Below the pieces are notes generated by a model. The model ran no database searches. It saw only the letters and a list, made by a program, of their open reading frames with translations, and was not told the origin of the DNA. A stretch of 64,000 bases of DNA from Marinimicrobium locisalis. Its GTDB lineage: Bacteria > Pseudomonadota > Gammaproteobacteria > Pseudomonadales > Cellvibrionaceae. The first letter of the stretch is position 1. Each line of letters starts with the position of its first letter. Positions 9,196 to 17,562 of the stretch are shown here, in pieces. Both the position numbers and the translations under genes were made by a program. The DNA lies in the NCBI RefSeq assembly GCF_039822625.1, contig NZ_JBDLLG010000027.1, positions 1 to 64,000 on the forward strand, written 5' to 3'.

Positions 9196-10089
9196 TCAGT
9201 ATAATTTGGGAGGGGGCGAACACTCCCCCTCGAATACCAATGAGTCCTCGCCTGCCATAAAATCCCCTTGGCGGTAGCTGCCGTAGTAGCGCCAGTTCTC
9301 GGGATCGCGTTGAGTACTGTACCGCGCCCCAGGATTCCGCTGTCGCGCGCTTGCTTTCTGTTGAGTACTCTCCGGGGACAGCTTCAGTTTTAGGCTCGGG
9401 ATAATGGCGTTAATGCGGCTAAACATCAGAGCGTTGCTGGGCTCGGCAGGAAGGGATCCGATAGAGGAAAAGCTAACCAACAGGTACTTGTCTTTGAAAA
9501 GAGGGGTTGCCAGCCAAGCCGTAAAGCGAGACTCGTCATTGAACGGTGTATTAGTGGGCTCCCAGTCCGCTTTTCGGCTCCAAGATTCGTAGTACACCCA
9601 GTCCACGTCATGGAGCGTTTTTATTTGCCAGTTCACCGGGGTGGTATGTTCATTGAGACCAAAACCCGGGCCACGACTATAATACAAACTATGTAGCAAT
9701 AGGCGCTCTAGCTGTTCTGGGTTAAAGCAGTCAAAATTCGTTTCCATGCGCGAAATGTCGCAAACCACCGCACTACATTGCAATGTTCCCAGATGGCGAG
9801 ATCGCCAAATTGACCCATAGGTTTGCCATTTCCGCTTCAGAATACCGGAGTCGCTGACACCCTTAAAGGTTGGAGGGTAGCCATTTCGGTCTGGCTTTTC
9901 GCTGTAGCGGTAAAGGTTAGCCTGAAATAGATTGAATTGCTTACCATATTTTTCTTCGGGAAACTCATAGTCCTGGGGCGGCAGCGTGATACTAAACTCG
10001 CAACCCGAGAGATCCAGGTTCAGTGTGTCCCATTGGCGAGGCTGCTTAAAGCAGGGACGTTTTCTAGAGGCGAACAAGCGGTTGAACAT
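9196..10089 (-). CDS. Uncharacterised protein, tandem paralogue of the 10.5 kb gene
   Basis: 297 residues, no signal peptide. Closely related to the next gene upstream: the first ~50 residues and the last ~90 are nearly identical between the two, while the middle differs at about a quarter of positions. Shared motifs include LGTLQCSAVVCDISRM, TTPVNW, YYESWSRKA and LATPLFKDKYLL. The C-terminus has a basic, Tyr/Arg-rich segment (NPGARYSTQRDPENWRYYGS) and a Pro-rich end PPPKLY. The upstream 20 bp also match the paralogue, so the duplicated block includes the ribosome binding site. I do not recognise the family. Likely cytoplasmic. Confidence 0.75.
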   Translation of the reverse strand: MFNRLFASRKRPCFKQPRQWDTLNLDLSGCEFSITLPPQDYEFPEEKYGKQFNLFQANLYRYSEKPDRNGYPPTFKGVSDSGILKRKWQTYGSIWRSRHLGTLQCSAVVCDISRMETNFDCFNPEQLERLLLHSLYYSRGPGFGLNEHTTPVNWQIKTLHDVDWVYYESWSRKADWEPTNTPFNDESRFTAWLATPLFKDKYLLVSFSSIGSLPAEPSNALMFSRINAIIPSLKLKLSPESTQQKASARQRNPGARYSTQRDPENWRYYGSYRQGDFMAGEDSLVFEGECSPPPKLY

Positions 10090-10490
10090 CGCGATATTAC
10101 ATCCTTCCGGTTTACGGCGTCGTTGTTAAGCCCTTGAGCTTACCGGGATTGGGAGGGAAAGGACAAAGATAGACGGTGACGGAGAAGCAGCATTGGTTCC
10201 CGCCAATTTACCTGGCTCCGCAGAGGCTCTGCCTGGAGAGTGTGGCTGTCTATGTTGATAAGGGTAGATTATGTCCATATCCATTCCTTTTCGACTCCGA
10301 AACTAATTGCTAATTCTAAACGACATTCAACCGACATAGCCATACTTGTCAAGATATTTTTTGTGACTCACATCTCAGATATAGCTGGGAAATAGGCGAC
10401 AAGGGATTTCCGGCTCGATACCCGTTTTGTTTGTTGGTGAGGAGGACCGTTCGCACTTGTTATTTGATTACCAGCCACTTCATCAGTGCA
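10090..10490. other. Spacer between tandem paralogues
   Basis: A gap of 401 bp. Its right end follows the stop of the upstream paralogue, and its left end carries the ribosome binding site duplicated with the gene. It contains a small perfect palindrome (GCAGAG-G-CTCTGC near 10217) and an AT-rich stretch near 10300-10390 that could hold a promoter. No RNA gene, terminator or gene remnant recognised. The size suggests the two paralogues may be transcribed separately. Confidence 0.35.
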
Positions 10491-11384
10491 TCAGTACAGT
10501 TTTGGAGGCGGCGAGCACTCCCCCTCGAATACCAGTGGATCCTCGTCTGCCATGAAATCCCCTTGGCGGTAGCTGCCGTAGTAGCGCCAGTTCTCGGGAT
10601 CGCGTTGAGTACTGTACCGCGCCCCAGGATTCCGCTGTCGCGCGCTTGCTTTCTGTTGAGTACTCTCCGGGGACAGCTTCAGTTTTAGGCTCGGGATAAT
10701 GGCGTTAATGCGACTAAACATCAGAGCGTTGCTGGGCTCGGCAGGAACGGATCCGATGGAGAAAAAGCTAAGCAGCAGATACTTGTCTTTGAATAGGGGA
10801 GTTGCCAGCCAAGCAGTAAAGAGAGAAGCATCATTAATAGCTGTCCTAGCCGGTTCCCACTCCGCTTTTCGGCTCCAAGACTCGTAGTACGCCCAATCTA
10901 CACCATGAATTGTCTTAACCTCCCAGTTAACTGGCGTGGTGTATTCGTTTAGTCCGCCCCCAGGACCGAAAGTGTAATACAAGCCATGCATTAACAAGCG
11001 CTCAAACTGCTCTGGATTAAAGCTATTGAATTCCGTTGCCATTCGCGATATATCGCAAACGACTGCACTGCACTGCAATGTTCCCAGGTGCTGAGACCGC
11101 CATATCGGCCCGTAGGTATACCAATTTCGATTCAACACCCCAGCGTCACTAACGCCCTTGAAGGTAGGAGGGTAGCCATTTCTGTCCGGCTTTTCGCTGT
11201 AATAGTAGAAATCGGCATCAAATAGGTTGAATTGCTTACCATATTTTTCTTCGGGAAACTCATAGTCCTGGGGCGGCAGCGTGATACTGAACTCGCAACC
11301 CGAGAGATCCAGGTTCAGCGTGTCCCATTGGCGAGGCTGCTTAAAGCAGGGGCGTTTTCTAGAGGCTAACAAGCGGTTGAACAT
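10491..11384 (-). CDS. Uncharacterised protein, tandem paralogue of the 9.2 kb gene
   Basis: 297 residues from ATG 11384, which aligns with the ATG of its paralogue; a GTG one codon earlier is possible. Same architecture as the 9.2 kb protein: N-terminal FNRLLASRKRPCFKQPRQWD, central LGTLQCSAVVCDISRM, TTPVNW, then PLFKDKYLLLSFFSIGS, the LSPESTQQKAS helix and PPPKLY end. At DNA level about 190 bp of the 3' part and 150 bp of the 5' part are almost identical to the paralogue, while the centre has diverged, a mosaic expected from gene conversion at the ends or selection on the middle. This is the first gene of the unknown block. No family recognised. Confidence 0.75.
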   Translation of the reverse strand: MFNRLLASRKRPCFKQPRQWDTLNLDLSGCEFSITLPPQDYEFPEEKYGKQFNLFDADFYYYSEKPDRNGYPPTFKGVSDAGVLNRNWYTYGPIWRSQHLGTLQCSAVVCDISRMATEFNSFNPEQFERLLMHGLYYTFGPGGGLNEYTTPVNWEVKTIHGVDWAYYESWSRKAEWEPARTAINDASLFTAWLATPLFKDKYLLLSFFSIGSVPAEPSNALMFSRINAIIPSLKLKLSPESTQQKASARQRNPGARYSTQRDPENWRYYGSYRQGDFMADEDPLVFEGECSPPPKLY

Positions 11385-11494
11385 CACGACCTTATATCCT
11401 TTCTCGCCTGGCTTTGGCGATCAGTATTCCCAGTGCTTCTGGCTGCGGATGGCAGACTGTTTTCATTAACAGCCTGCCAACATCGCTACGCTTA

Positions 11495-14400
11495 TCACTT
11501 CCGGCGGACCGCTCGCTGACGCGAGAGGCCCATCAGGAGCAGTGCCATCAGTAGCCACAGTGATACTTGACCACCGCCACCTGAGCCGCCGCCGGAGGAT
11601 TCTTCGTCGCCTCCGTTGCTATTGTTGTCGCCGCCGGAATTACCTTCGTTGGTTTCCTCTTCAGTTTCCTCCTCCGACGTTTCCTCTTCTTCCGAGGTGG
11701 CTGCTTCCACGGACCACTCGAGGGTCACTTCCCCGGATGACAGTACCGGGTTGCCGTTATCAAACGCGGTGGCGCTTACCTGGTAGTCGCCTTCATCGAG
11801 GTCGGCCGGATCGAAGCGGAACCGAGCCGCACCGCCGGGCGCGACCGGCAGACTGCCGGTTTGCCACTCAAGGGTATGCTCGTCACCACCATTGGGATCG
11901 TCCACTTCGGCCTCAATGGTCACTTGGCCGGCTTCCGGGTCGACCACTTCGACCGGCTGGCCGTCCTGAAGCACTCTCAGAGTGAGGGACGGAGCGAGGT
12001 TTTCGTCGGTGAGCGTCAACGTATGGAGGCGGCGCTCTTCATCTACTGGCATTTCGAACGCATCGCTTTCGCCGGCACGGGCGCTTTGAATTTCCAGCCT
12101 TAGCGTTTCCTCGATTTCGAACTCGTCGTCACGGGCGACCGGGATGATCAACGCTGCTTCTTCTTCAAGCGCCTCGCCGAATTCAATGACCACGGTCAGC
12201 TCGTTGGGATCGACGCCTTGCTCACCGTCGGTGACCAGATCATTCAGGTTCGCCGTGCTGTCGTTTTCGATCCAGGCGGCGCTGACTTCGATCGGGTATT
12301 CCGGTGAGGGGCCGGACAGGGTAACGGCAATCCGAGCTTGCTTATTTTCACCAGTGGTGCTCTCGGCCTGACCGAAACGGACCAGCGGATAGACATTGAC
12401 GGCTTGTTCCATGGGCTCGGAGCGGTTGCCGGCATCGTCCACGGCGCGCCATTGCAGAGTCAAAGCCCCGGAAGGCAGCTCAACCCGGTTATCGGCATCC
12501 ATGGTCAAGGCTTCGTCGGCCAAGCTCACTTCGTAATTCACTTGGGAGTCGAAGTTGTCGTAGCCCAGCGCGTCTTGGACACGCAGGGTGACCCGGGTGG
12601 TTTCGCCGGTGGCGGCAACCTTGATGGACTCGGGAACTTCAACCATTTCAGGCGCTTGGTCGTCTTCCCAGAGAGCGGGATTGTTGGGGTAAGCATCCTC
12701 GGAGTTGACGAAGCCATCGTTGTCGGTGTCGTTTGGATGCTCGTCCAGCGTCAGCCCGGAGCCCTCTTGGCAGCTAGTATCGCAGCCTTCATGCCACGCG
12801 TCAGGGAGGCTGTCTTCGTCCGCGTCCACTGAGGCAGCAGGATTGGCCGGGAAGGCGTCTTGTTCATTCACCGCACCGTCGTTATCGGTGTCGTTCGGGT
12901 GCCCATCCAAGGTCAGGCCGGAACTGTCCTGACAAGAGGTGTCACAGCCATCGCGCCAAGCGTCGGGCAGGCCGTCTTCGTCGACATCCACGGACGCCGC
13001 CGCAATTAATGGGAAGGCATCGGCGTCGTTGTTGATGCCATCGCCGTCGTTATCCGTATCGAGGGTGAGAGCCGATTCGGACTGACAGGTCGCATCACAG
13101 TTCCCGTTCCAAGCATCCGGGTTCCCATCACCGTCTGTGTCTACCGAGGCTTCGGCCAGCTGCGGGAAATCGTCTTTATCATTAACCACCCCGTCATTGT
13201 CGGTGTCGTCGAGATGATCGTCCAACGTCAGCCCTGAGCTCTCTTGGCAGTCTATATCACAGCCTTCATGCCACGCATCAGGGAGACCGTCTTCGTCGGC
13301 GTCTACCGAGGCGGCAGGATTGCCCGGGAAGGTGTCTTGTTCATTCACCGCACCGTCGTTATCGGTGTCGTTCGGATGCCCATCCAAGGTCAGGCCGGAG
13401 CTGTCCTGGCAAGAGGTGGCACAGCCATCGTGCCAAGCGTCGGGCAGGCCGTCTTCGTCGGTATCCAAAGAGGCTGCCGCGATCAACGGGAAATCATCGG
13501 CGCCATTGATCGCGCCGTCGTTGTCAGTGTCATCAAGACGCTCGTCCAATGTCAGACCCGACTCACTCTCGCAGGTACTGTCGCACCCTTCATTCCAGGC
13601 ATCAGGAAACCCATCTTCGTCGACATCCACGGACGCCGCCGCAATTAATGGGAAGGCATCGGCGTCATTGTTGATGCCATCGCCGTCGTTATCCGTATCG
13701 AGGGTGAGAGCCGATTCGGACTGACAGGTCGCATCACAGTTCCCGTTCCAAGCATCCGGGTTCCCATCACCGTCTGTGTCTACCGAGGCTTCGGCCAGCT
13801 GCGGGAAATCGTCTTCATCATTAACCACCCCGTCATTGTCGGTGTCGTCGAGATGATCGTCCAACGTCAGCCCTGAGTTCTCTTCGCAGTCTGTATCACA
13901 ACCTTCATGCCACGCATCAGGGAGACCGTCTTCGTCGGCATCCTTGGACGCCGCCGCGATTAACGGGAAGGCATCCGCATCGTTGTCGACCCCATCGCCG
14001 TCGTTATCCGTATCGAGAATGAGGGCTGAAGACGACTGACAAGTCACGTCGCAGCTCTCATTCCAAGTATCCGGGTTTCTATCACCATCGGTGTCGACCG
14101 AGGCCTCGGCAAGCTGCGGGAAGTCATCGTCGTCATTAATCACACCGTCGTTGTCAGTGTCATCAATATGTTCATCGAGTACCAAGCCTGAGTCACCTTG
14201 GCAGGTGGTGCCACACCCTTCGTGCCAGGCGTCAGGCAGTCCATCTTCGTCGGCATCCATGGACGCCGCCGCTATTAACGGGAAGGCATCGGCGTCGTTG
14301 TTGACTCCATCCCCATCCTTATCCTTATCTAGGGTGAGGACAGACGTCGACTGACAAGTCGCATCGCAGCTTTCGCTCCAAGCATCCGGGTTTCCATCAC

Positions 14401-17245
14401 CGTCGGTGTCAACCGAAGCTTCGGCGAGCTGCGGGAAATCATCCTCGTCATTGATCACACCATCGTTGTCAGTGTCATCGAGATGCTTATCCAACATTAG
14501 GCCCGAAGCAGTCTGACAATCGCTGTCGCAGCCCTCAAGCCAGGCATCAGCCAAGCCATCATCGTCTTCATCCTTGGACGCCGCCGCGACCAACGGGAAG
14601 GCATCGACGTCGTTGTCGATTCCGTCGCCATCGTTATCCATATCGAGGGTTAGACCGGAACCTGACTGACAAGTCGTATCGCAGCTCTCACTCCAAGCAT
14701 CCGGGTTTCCATCACCGTCTGTGTCAACCGAGGCTTCGGCAAGCTGCGGGAAGTCATCTTCGTCGTTGATCACGCCGTCATTGTCAGTATCATCAAGGTG
14801 CTTGTCCAACGTCAGGCCATAGGCAGTCTGACAATCGCTGTCGCAGCCATAACGCCATTCATCGGGAAGACCGTCTTCATCGGCATCAACGGTAGCAGAA
14901 GGGTTCCTAGGGAAAGCATCATCTTCGTCTAAAGCTCCATCACCGTCGCTGTCGTGGTAGGTCTTCCCTTCCAAAACAAGAGCTGGCAGTTGCTCATGGG
15001 TCCCGAAATTCCAGTAGGCATGCCCGTCAGCACTCTCAACCTGAATCCACTGCTCATAGAGTATTACTTCCGCACATGAGGTGTCGCTGGCCGCAATTGG
15101 GCATTGCAGCTCTGCCAGCGTCGCTTCAACCCCAGCGCCACTTTCAGACAGCTCAGGTGTGTCCGTCGTCCAATAGCTGGTCTTGACAGACGCACTAGGG
15201 CTATATTGAAACTCTGCGCCTAGCAGACCACCCGCTCCTTCAACGTGACCCGTCGAATAGCTTGATTTAATCTCTCCAGTGTAAAGGAACCCCACCAAAC
15301 CGCCGACTCTAGAGCTCTGACTCGCAACTGACCCCGTACTAAAGGCGTTACGCAGTTGACCTCCTCCAGTAATCCGGCCTACCAAGCCACCAACGTTTGT
15401 ACTATTGCCTCGGACACGGCCTGTGCTGAAAACGCCATCAATGATCGTAGCATCTGCGTAACCAACTAAAGCACCGACATAACTGTGCCCCGAGATACTC
15501 GTCAGTGAGCCGGTGAGACCAAGATTCTGAATTTGAGCTTCTTGGGTGTATCCAAATAGTCCCTGATACAAACCAGAAGGGGCTTCTGAGCGGTTGATAT
15601 TTAGGTTTCGAATTACATAACCATTGCCATCAAAATCTGCCTGGAAACCATTTTCCGAATCACCGATGCTTTCCCATCCAGAACCGCCGTTCCAGTATTC
15701 GTCCTGCTCATCCAGGACACCGTCCCCATTGGTGTCAAAGTCTAGGTCAGACGTCAATTCGTATCCGTGGCAGCGACGCTGTAAGATTCCTTCGTATAAA
15801 ACGGCGGGACAACCAGTTGTATCCAGCTCTCCTTCCGCACTCATCCGACGACCCACGCCATCCAAGCTATAACGGATAGCATGGAGCTGAAACAGACTAT
15901 CAACGCTAATCAACCCATTAGCATTCGGATGCTCGCTATCAAGCACGCCATCATTATCGGCATCGCTTAGATTCGAGTCCAAAGTCAGACCGGAGCGGTC
16001 TTGACAAGACAGGTCACAGCCACTATTCCATTCGTCCACCAAGCCGTCCAAGTCGACATCAATAGCGGCAGCAGGATTATCTGGAAATTGATCCAGCACG
16101 AGACCACCGTCACTCTGACAAGCGGAGTCACAAAAAGCAGACCAATTGTCGGGGGCTCCATCTCCATCAGTATCAATATACGCCGCTGGCTTCGAGGGAA
16201 AATCATCTTCGAAGTCCAAAGCGCCGTCTCCGTCACTATCACGGTATATGTGTCCAGAAAGTATTAGCCCCGGTAGTTGGTGACTATAACCAAAATGCCA
16301 GTAAGCATCACCTTCTGCACCCCGCACTTGATCCCATCCTTCGTAAAGTACTGGGCCAGCACAGTCTCTTTCATTTGCCACCCGGGGGCACTGCAGCTCC
16401 GAGAGCAGAGCACCTACACCACCATCGCTATCCAAGCGACCAGAACTGTCTTGAAGCCAGTAGCTGAACTCTACAACTTCATACGACGTCAGGCGGAAAC
16501 CTATTAGACCGCCAGCCCTCACCCCCTCAACTCGACCGGCAGCGAGACTTGATGAAACTCGGCTGTTTGCCAGCCTCCCCACCAGCCCTCCGACGCTGCC
16601 GCCCTCGGAAAGCACTGAGCCACCCACGAAGGTCGCCCTGATCACGCTTTCATTCCGAGCATCGCCAATCAACCCACCAACGAAACTGCTTTCTCCGTAC
16701 ACAGCGCCGGCACTGAGCACTCCTTCAATCTCGGTATGATCAGCGGTGGCGGCCAATGCGCCGACGTATCTCCGCCCAGTAATTCTCATCAAGCGACCCG
16801 TTAGCGCCAAATGTCTAATGCTTGATCTTTCCACTAGGCCGAAAAGCCCTTGATGATCTGATTCAGGTCTATCAATATACAAATTGCGTATTCGGTGCCC
16901 CCTACCGTCAAACTCGGCGACGAATCTATCCCAACTCACACCAATCGGTATCCACCCCTCTCCCTCATTCCAGTAGTCATCCAGCTCATCGATCACCCCA
17001 TCGCCATTAGTATCAAAATTTAAATCGGTGGTGAGCTCAAAGCCGACACAGCCGTCGACGGGGCAGCCGTTGCTGCTGCCATAGAGCGAGCTGCCGTCGA
17101 GGTTGTTGCGGATTTCATTCAGGTCGGCCAGGTCGTTAATTTCGATCAGGCCGTCGTTGTCCAGGTCGTAATCCTCGCGGCCACTTTCGGCTTGTACGGC
17201 GGTGGCAAACAGTGCGAGCAAAACAGTACTAAACAGACGAGACAT
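11495..17245 (-). CDS. Giant surface protein: GLUG-like modules, TSP3 calcium repeats, Calx-beta-like domain, GlyGly-CTERM-like tail
   Basis: 1916 residues from ATG 17245, where a clean signal peptide begins (MSRLFSTVLLALFATAVQA); an in-frame extension of 46 residues upstream would not give a secretion signal. Two modules of about 300 residues carry GLUG-type repeats (YVGALVGYAD, VGGLVGRI, VGGLVGFLYTG). They are followed by about a dozen acidic repeats of the form DTDNDGVINDEDDFP...DGLPDAW..GCD..CQ, thrombospondin-type-3-like calcium motifs each with a C-x3-C pair. Then come an Ig-like region, a Calx-beta-like domain and a low-complexity Glu/Gly/Asn stretch. The end GGGSGGGGQVSLWLLMALLL plus a basic tail fits GlyGly-CTERM, the rhombosortase sorting signal. 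No catalytic domain seen. Probably a calcium-stiffened surface or released binding protein. Confidence 0.85.
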   Translation of the reverse strand: MSRLFSTVLLALFATAVQAESGREDYDLDNDGLIEINDLADLNEIRNNLDGSSLYGSSNGCPVDGCVGFELTTDLNFDTNGDGVIDELDDYWNEGEGWIPIGVSWDRFVAEFDGRGHRIRNLYIDRPESDHQGLFGLVERSSIRHLALTGRLMRITGRRYVGALAATADHTEIEGVLSAGAVYGESSFVGGLIGDARNESVIRATFVGGSVLSEGGSVGGLVGRLANSRVSSSLAAGRVEGVRAGGLIGFRLTSYEVVEFSYWLQDSSGRLDSDGGVGALLSELQCPRVANERDCAGPVLYEGWDQVRGAEGDAYWHFGYSHQLPGLILSGHIYRDSDGDGALDFEDDFPSKPAAYIDTDGDGAPDNWSAFCDSACQSDGGLVLDQFPDNPAAAIDVDLDGLVDEWNSGCDLSCQDRSGLTLDSNLSDADNDGVLDSEHPNANGLISVDSLFQLHAIRYSLDGVGRRMSAEGELDTTGCPAVLYEGILQRRCHGYELTSDLDFDTNGDGVLDEQDEYWNGGSGWESIGDSENGFQADFDGNGYVIRNLNINRSEAPSGLYQGLFGYTQEAQIQNLGLTGSLTSISGHSYVGALVGYADATIIDGVFSTGRVRGNSTNVGGLVGRITGGGQLRNAFSTGSVASQSSRVGGLVGFLYTGEIKSSYSTGHVEGAGGLLGAEFQYSPSASVKTSYWTTDTPELSESGAGVEATLAELQCPIAASDTSCAEVILYEQWIQVESADGHAYWNFGTHEQLPALVLEGKTYHDSDGDGALDEDDAFPRNPSATVDADEDGLPDEWRYGCDSDCQTAYGLTLDKHLDDTDNDGVINDEDDFPQLAEASVDTDGDGNPDAWSESCDTTCQSGSGLTLDMDNDGDGIDNDVDAFPLVAAASKDEDDDGLADAWLEGCDSDCQTASGLMLDKHLDDTDNDGVINDEDDFPQLAEASVDTDGDGNPDAWSESCDATCQSTSVLTLDKDKDGDGVNNDADAFPLIAAASMDADEDGLPDAWHEGCGTTCQGDSGLVLDEHIDDTDNDGVINDDDDFPQLAEASVDTDGDRNPDTWNESCDVTCQSSSALILDTDNDGDGVDNDADAFPLIAAASKDADEDGLPDAWHEGCDTDCEENSGLTLDDHLDDTDNDGVVNDEDDFPQLAEASVDTDGDGNPDAWNGNCDATCQSESALTLDTDNDGDGINNDADAFPLIAAASVDVDEDGFPDAWNEGCDSTCESESGLTLDERLDDTDNDGAINGADDFPLIAAASLDTDEDGLPDAWHDGCATSCQDSSGLTLDGHPNDTDNDGAVNEQDTFPGNPAASVDADEDGLPDAWHEGCDIDCQESSGLTLDDHLDDTDNDGVVNDKDDFPQLAEASVDTDGDGNPDAWNGNCDATCQSESALTLDTDNDGDGINNDADAFPLIAAASVDVDEDGLPDAWRDGCDTSCQDSSGLTLDGHPNDTDNDGAVNEQDAFPANPAASVDADEDSLPDAWHEGCDTSCQEGSGLTLDEHPNDTDNDGFVNSEDAYPNNPALWEDDQAPEMVEVPESIKVAATGETTRVTLRVQDALGYDNFDSQVNYEVSLADEALTMDADNRVELPSGALTLQWRAVDDAGNRSEPMEQAVNVYPLVRFGQAESTTGENKQARIAVTLSGPSPEYPIEVSAAWIENDSTANLNDLVTDGEQGVDPNELTVVIEFGEALEEEAALIIPVARDDEFEIEETLRLEIQSARAGESDAFEMPVDEERRLHTLTLTDENLAPSLTLRVLQDGQPVEVVDPEAGQVTIEAEVDDPNGGDEHTLEWQTGSLPVAPGGAARFRFDPADLDEGDYQVSATAFDNGNPVLSSGEVTLEWSVEAATSEEEETSEEETEEETNEGNSGGDNNSNGGDEESSGGGSGGGGQVSLWLLMALLLMGLSRQRAVRRK
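12690..14960 (-). repeat. Tandem TSP3-coding repeats with recent internal duplications
   Basis: About 2.3 kb of the giant gene is built of related DNA units encoding the calcium repeats. A stretch of roughly 245 bp starting near 12983 recurs almost unchanged 639 bp later (near 13622), and a unit near 12840 recurs about 477 bp later (near 13316). Both offsets are multiples of three, so copy-number change would keep the frame. The near identity points to recent duplication or ongoing recombination, and copy number may vary between strains or be mis-assembled. Confidence 0.75.
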
Positions 17246-17492
17246 AGTCCTCTCCGTGGGTCTTTGGTGTTGGAAGTCGAACAAATAAAATGCAATAGGG
17301 TGAGTCAGCTTTCGCCAAGGGAGGGCAAAAGTCGGGAATGTGCGAGCTAGAGGAGCGCGGTGCGGTGGAGCGGTCCTTTGCATAACGGGGTTATCCTTAC
17401 TGTTCCTTGTTGCGCCTAGAGGCTTCCTAAAACGGTGGTGGTGTTGCGGTTTGCTATGGCGCCAGATGGTACTACAGGCGCCTCATTCTTTG

Positions 17493-17508
17493 TGTGACGC
17501 ATATCACA
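17493..17508. promoter_or_regulatory. Perfect CRP/Vfr-type palindrome
   Basis: TGTGACGCATATCACA matches the CRP consensus TGTGA-N6-TCACA at all ten defined bases. It lies in the 317-bp gap between the stop of pta (17563) and the start of the giant surface protein (17245), about 250 bp upstream of the latter, so the likely target is that gene on the minus strand. No clear -35/-10 pair is obvious in the rest of the gap. Catabolite-type control of a surface carbohydrate-related protein is an inference. Confidence 0.6.
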
Positions 17509-17562
17509 TTACCGCCTGTCGGCGTCGGGCCGACGGGGTGCGTAGGCGCCTTTACCTGCCAT

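Noticed and set aside
12690..14960. Regular spaced repeats considered as a CRISPR array
   Set aside because: The repeats are in frame, diverged and of variable spacing, and translate into TSP3 calcium motifs. No cas genes are near.
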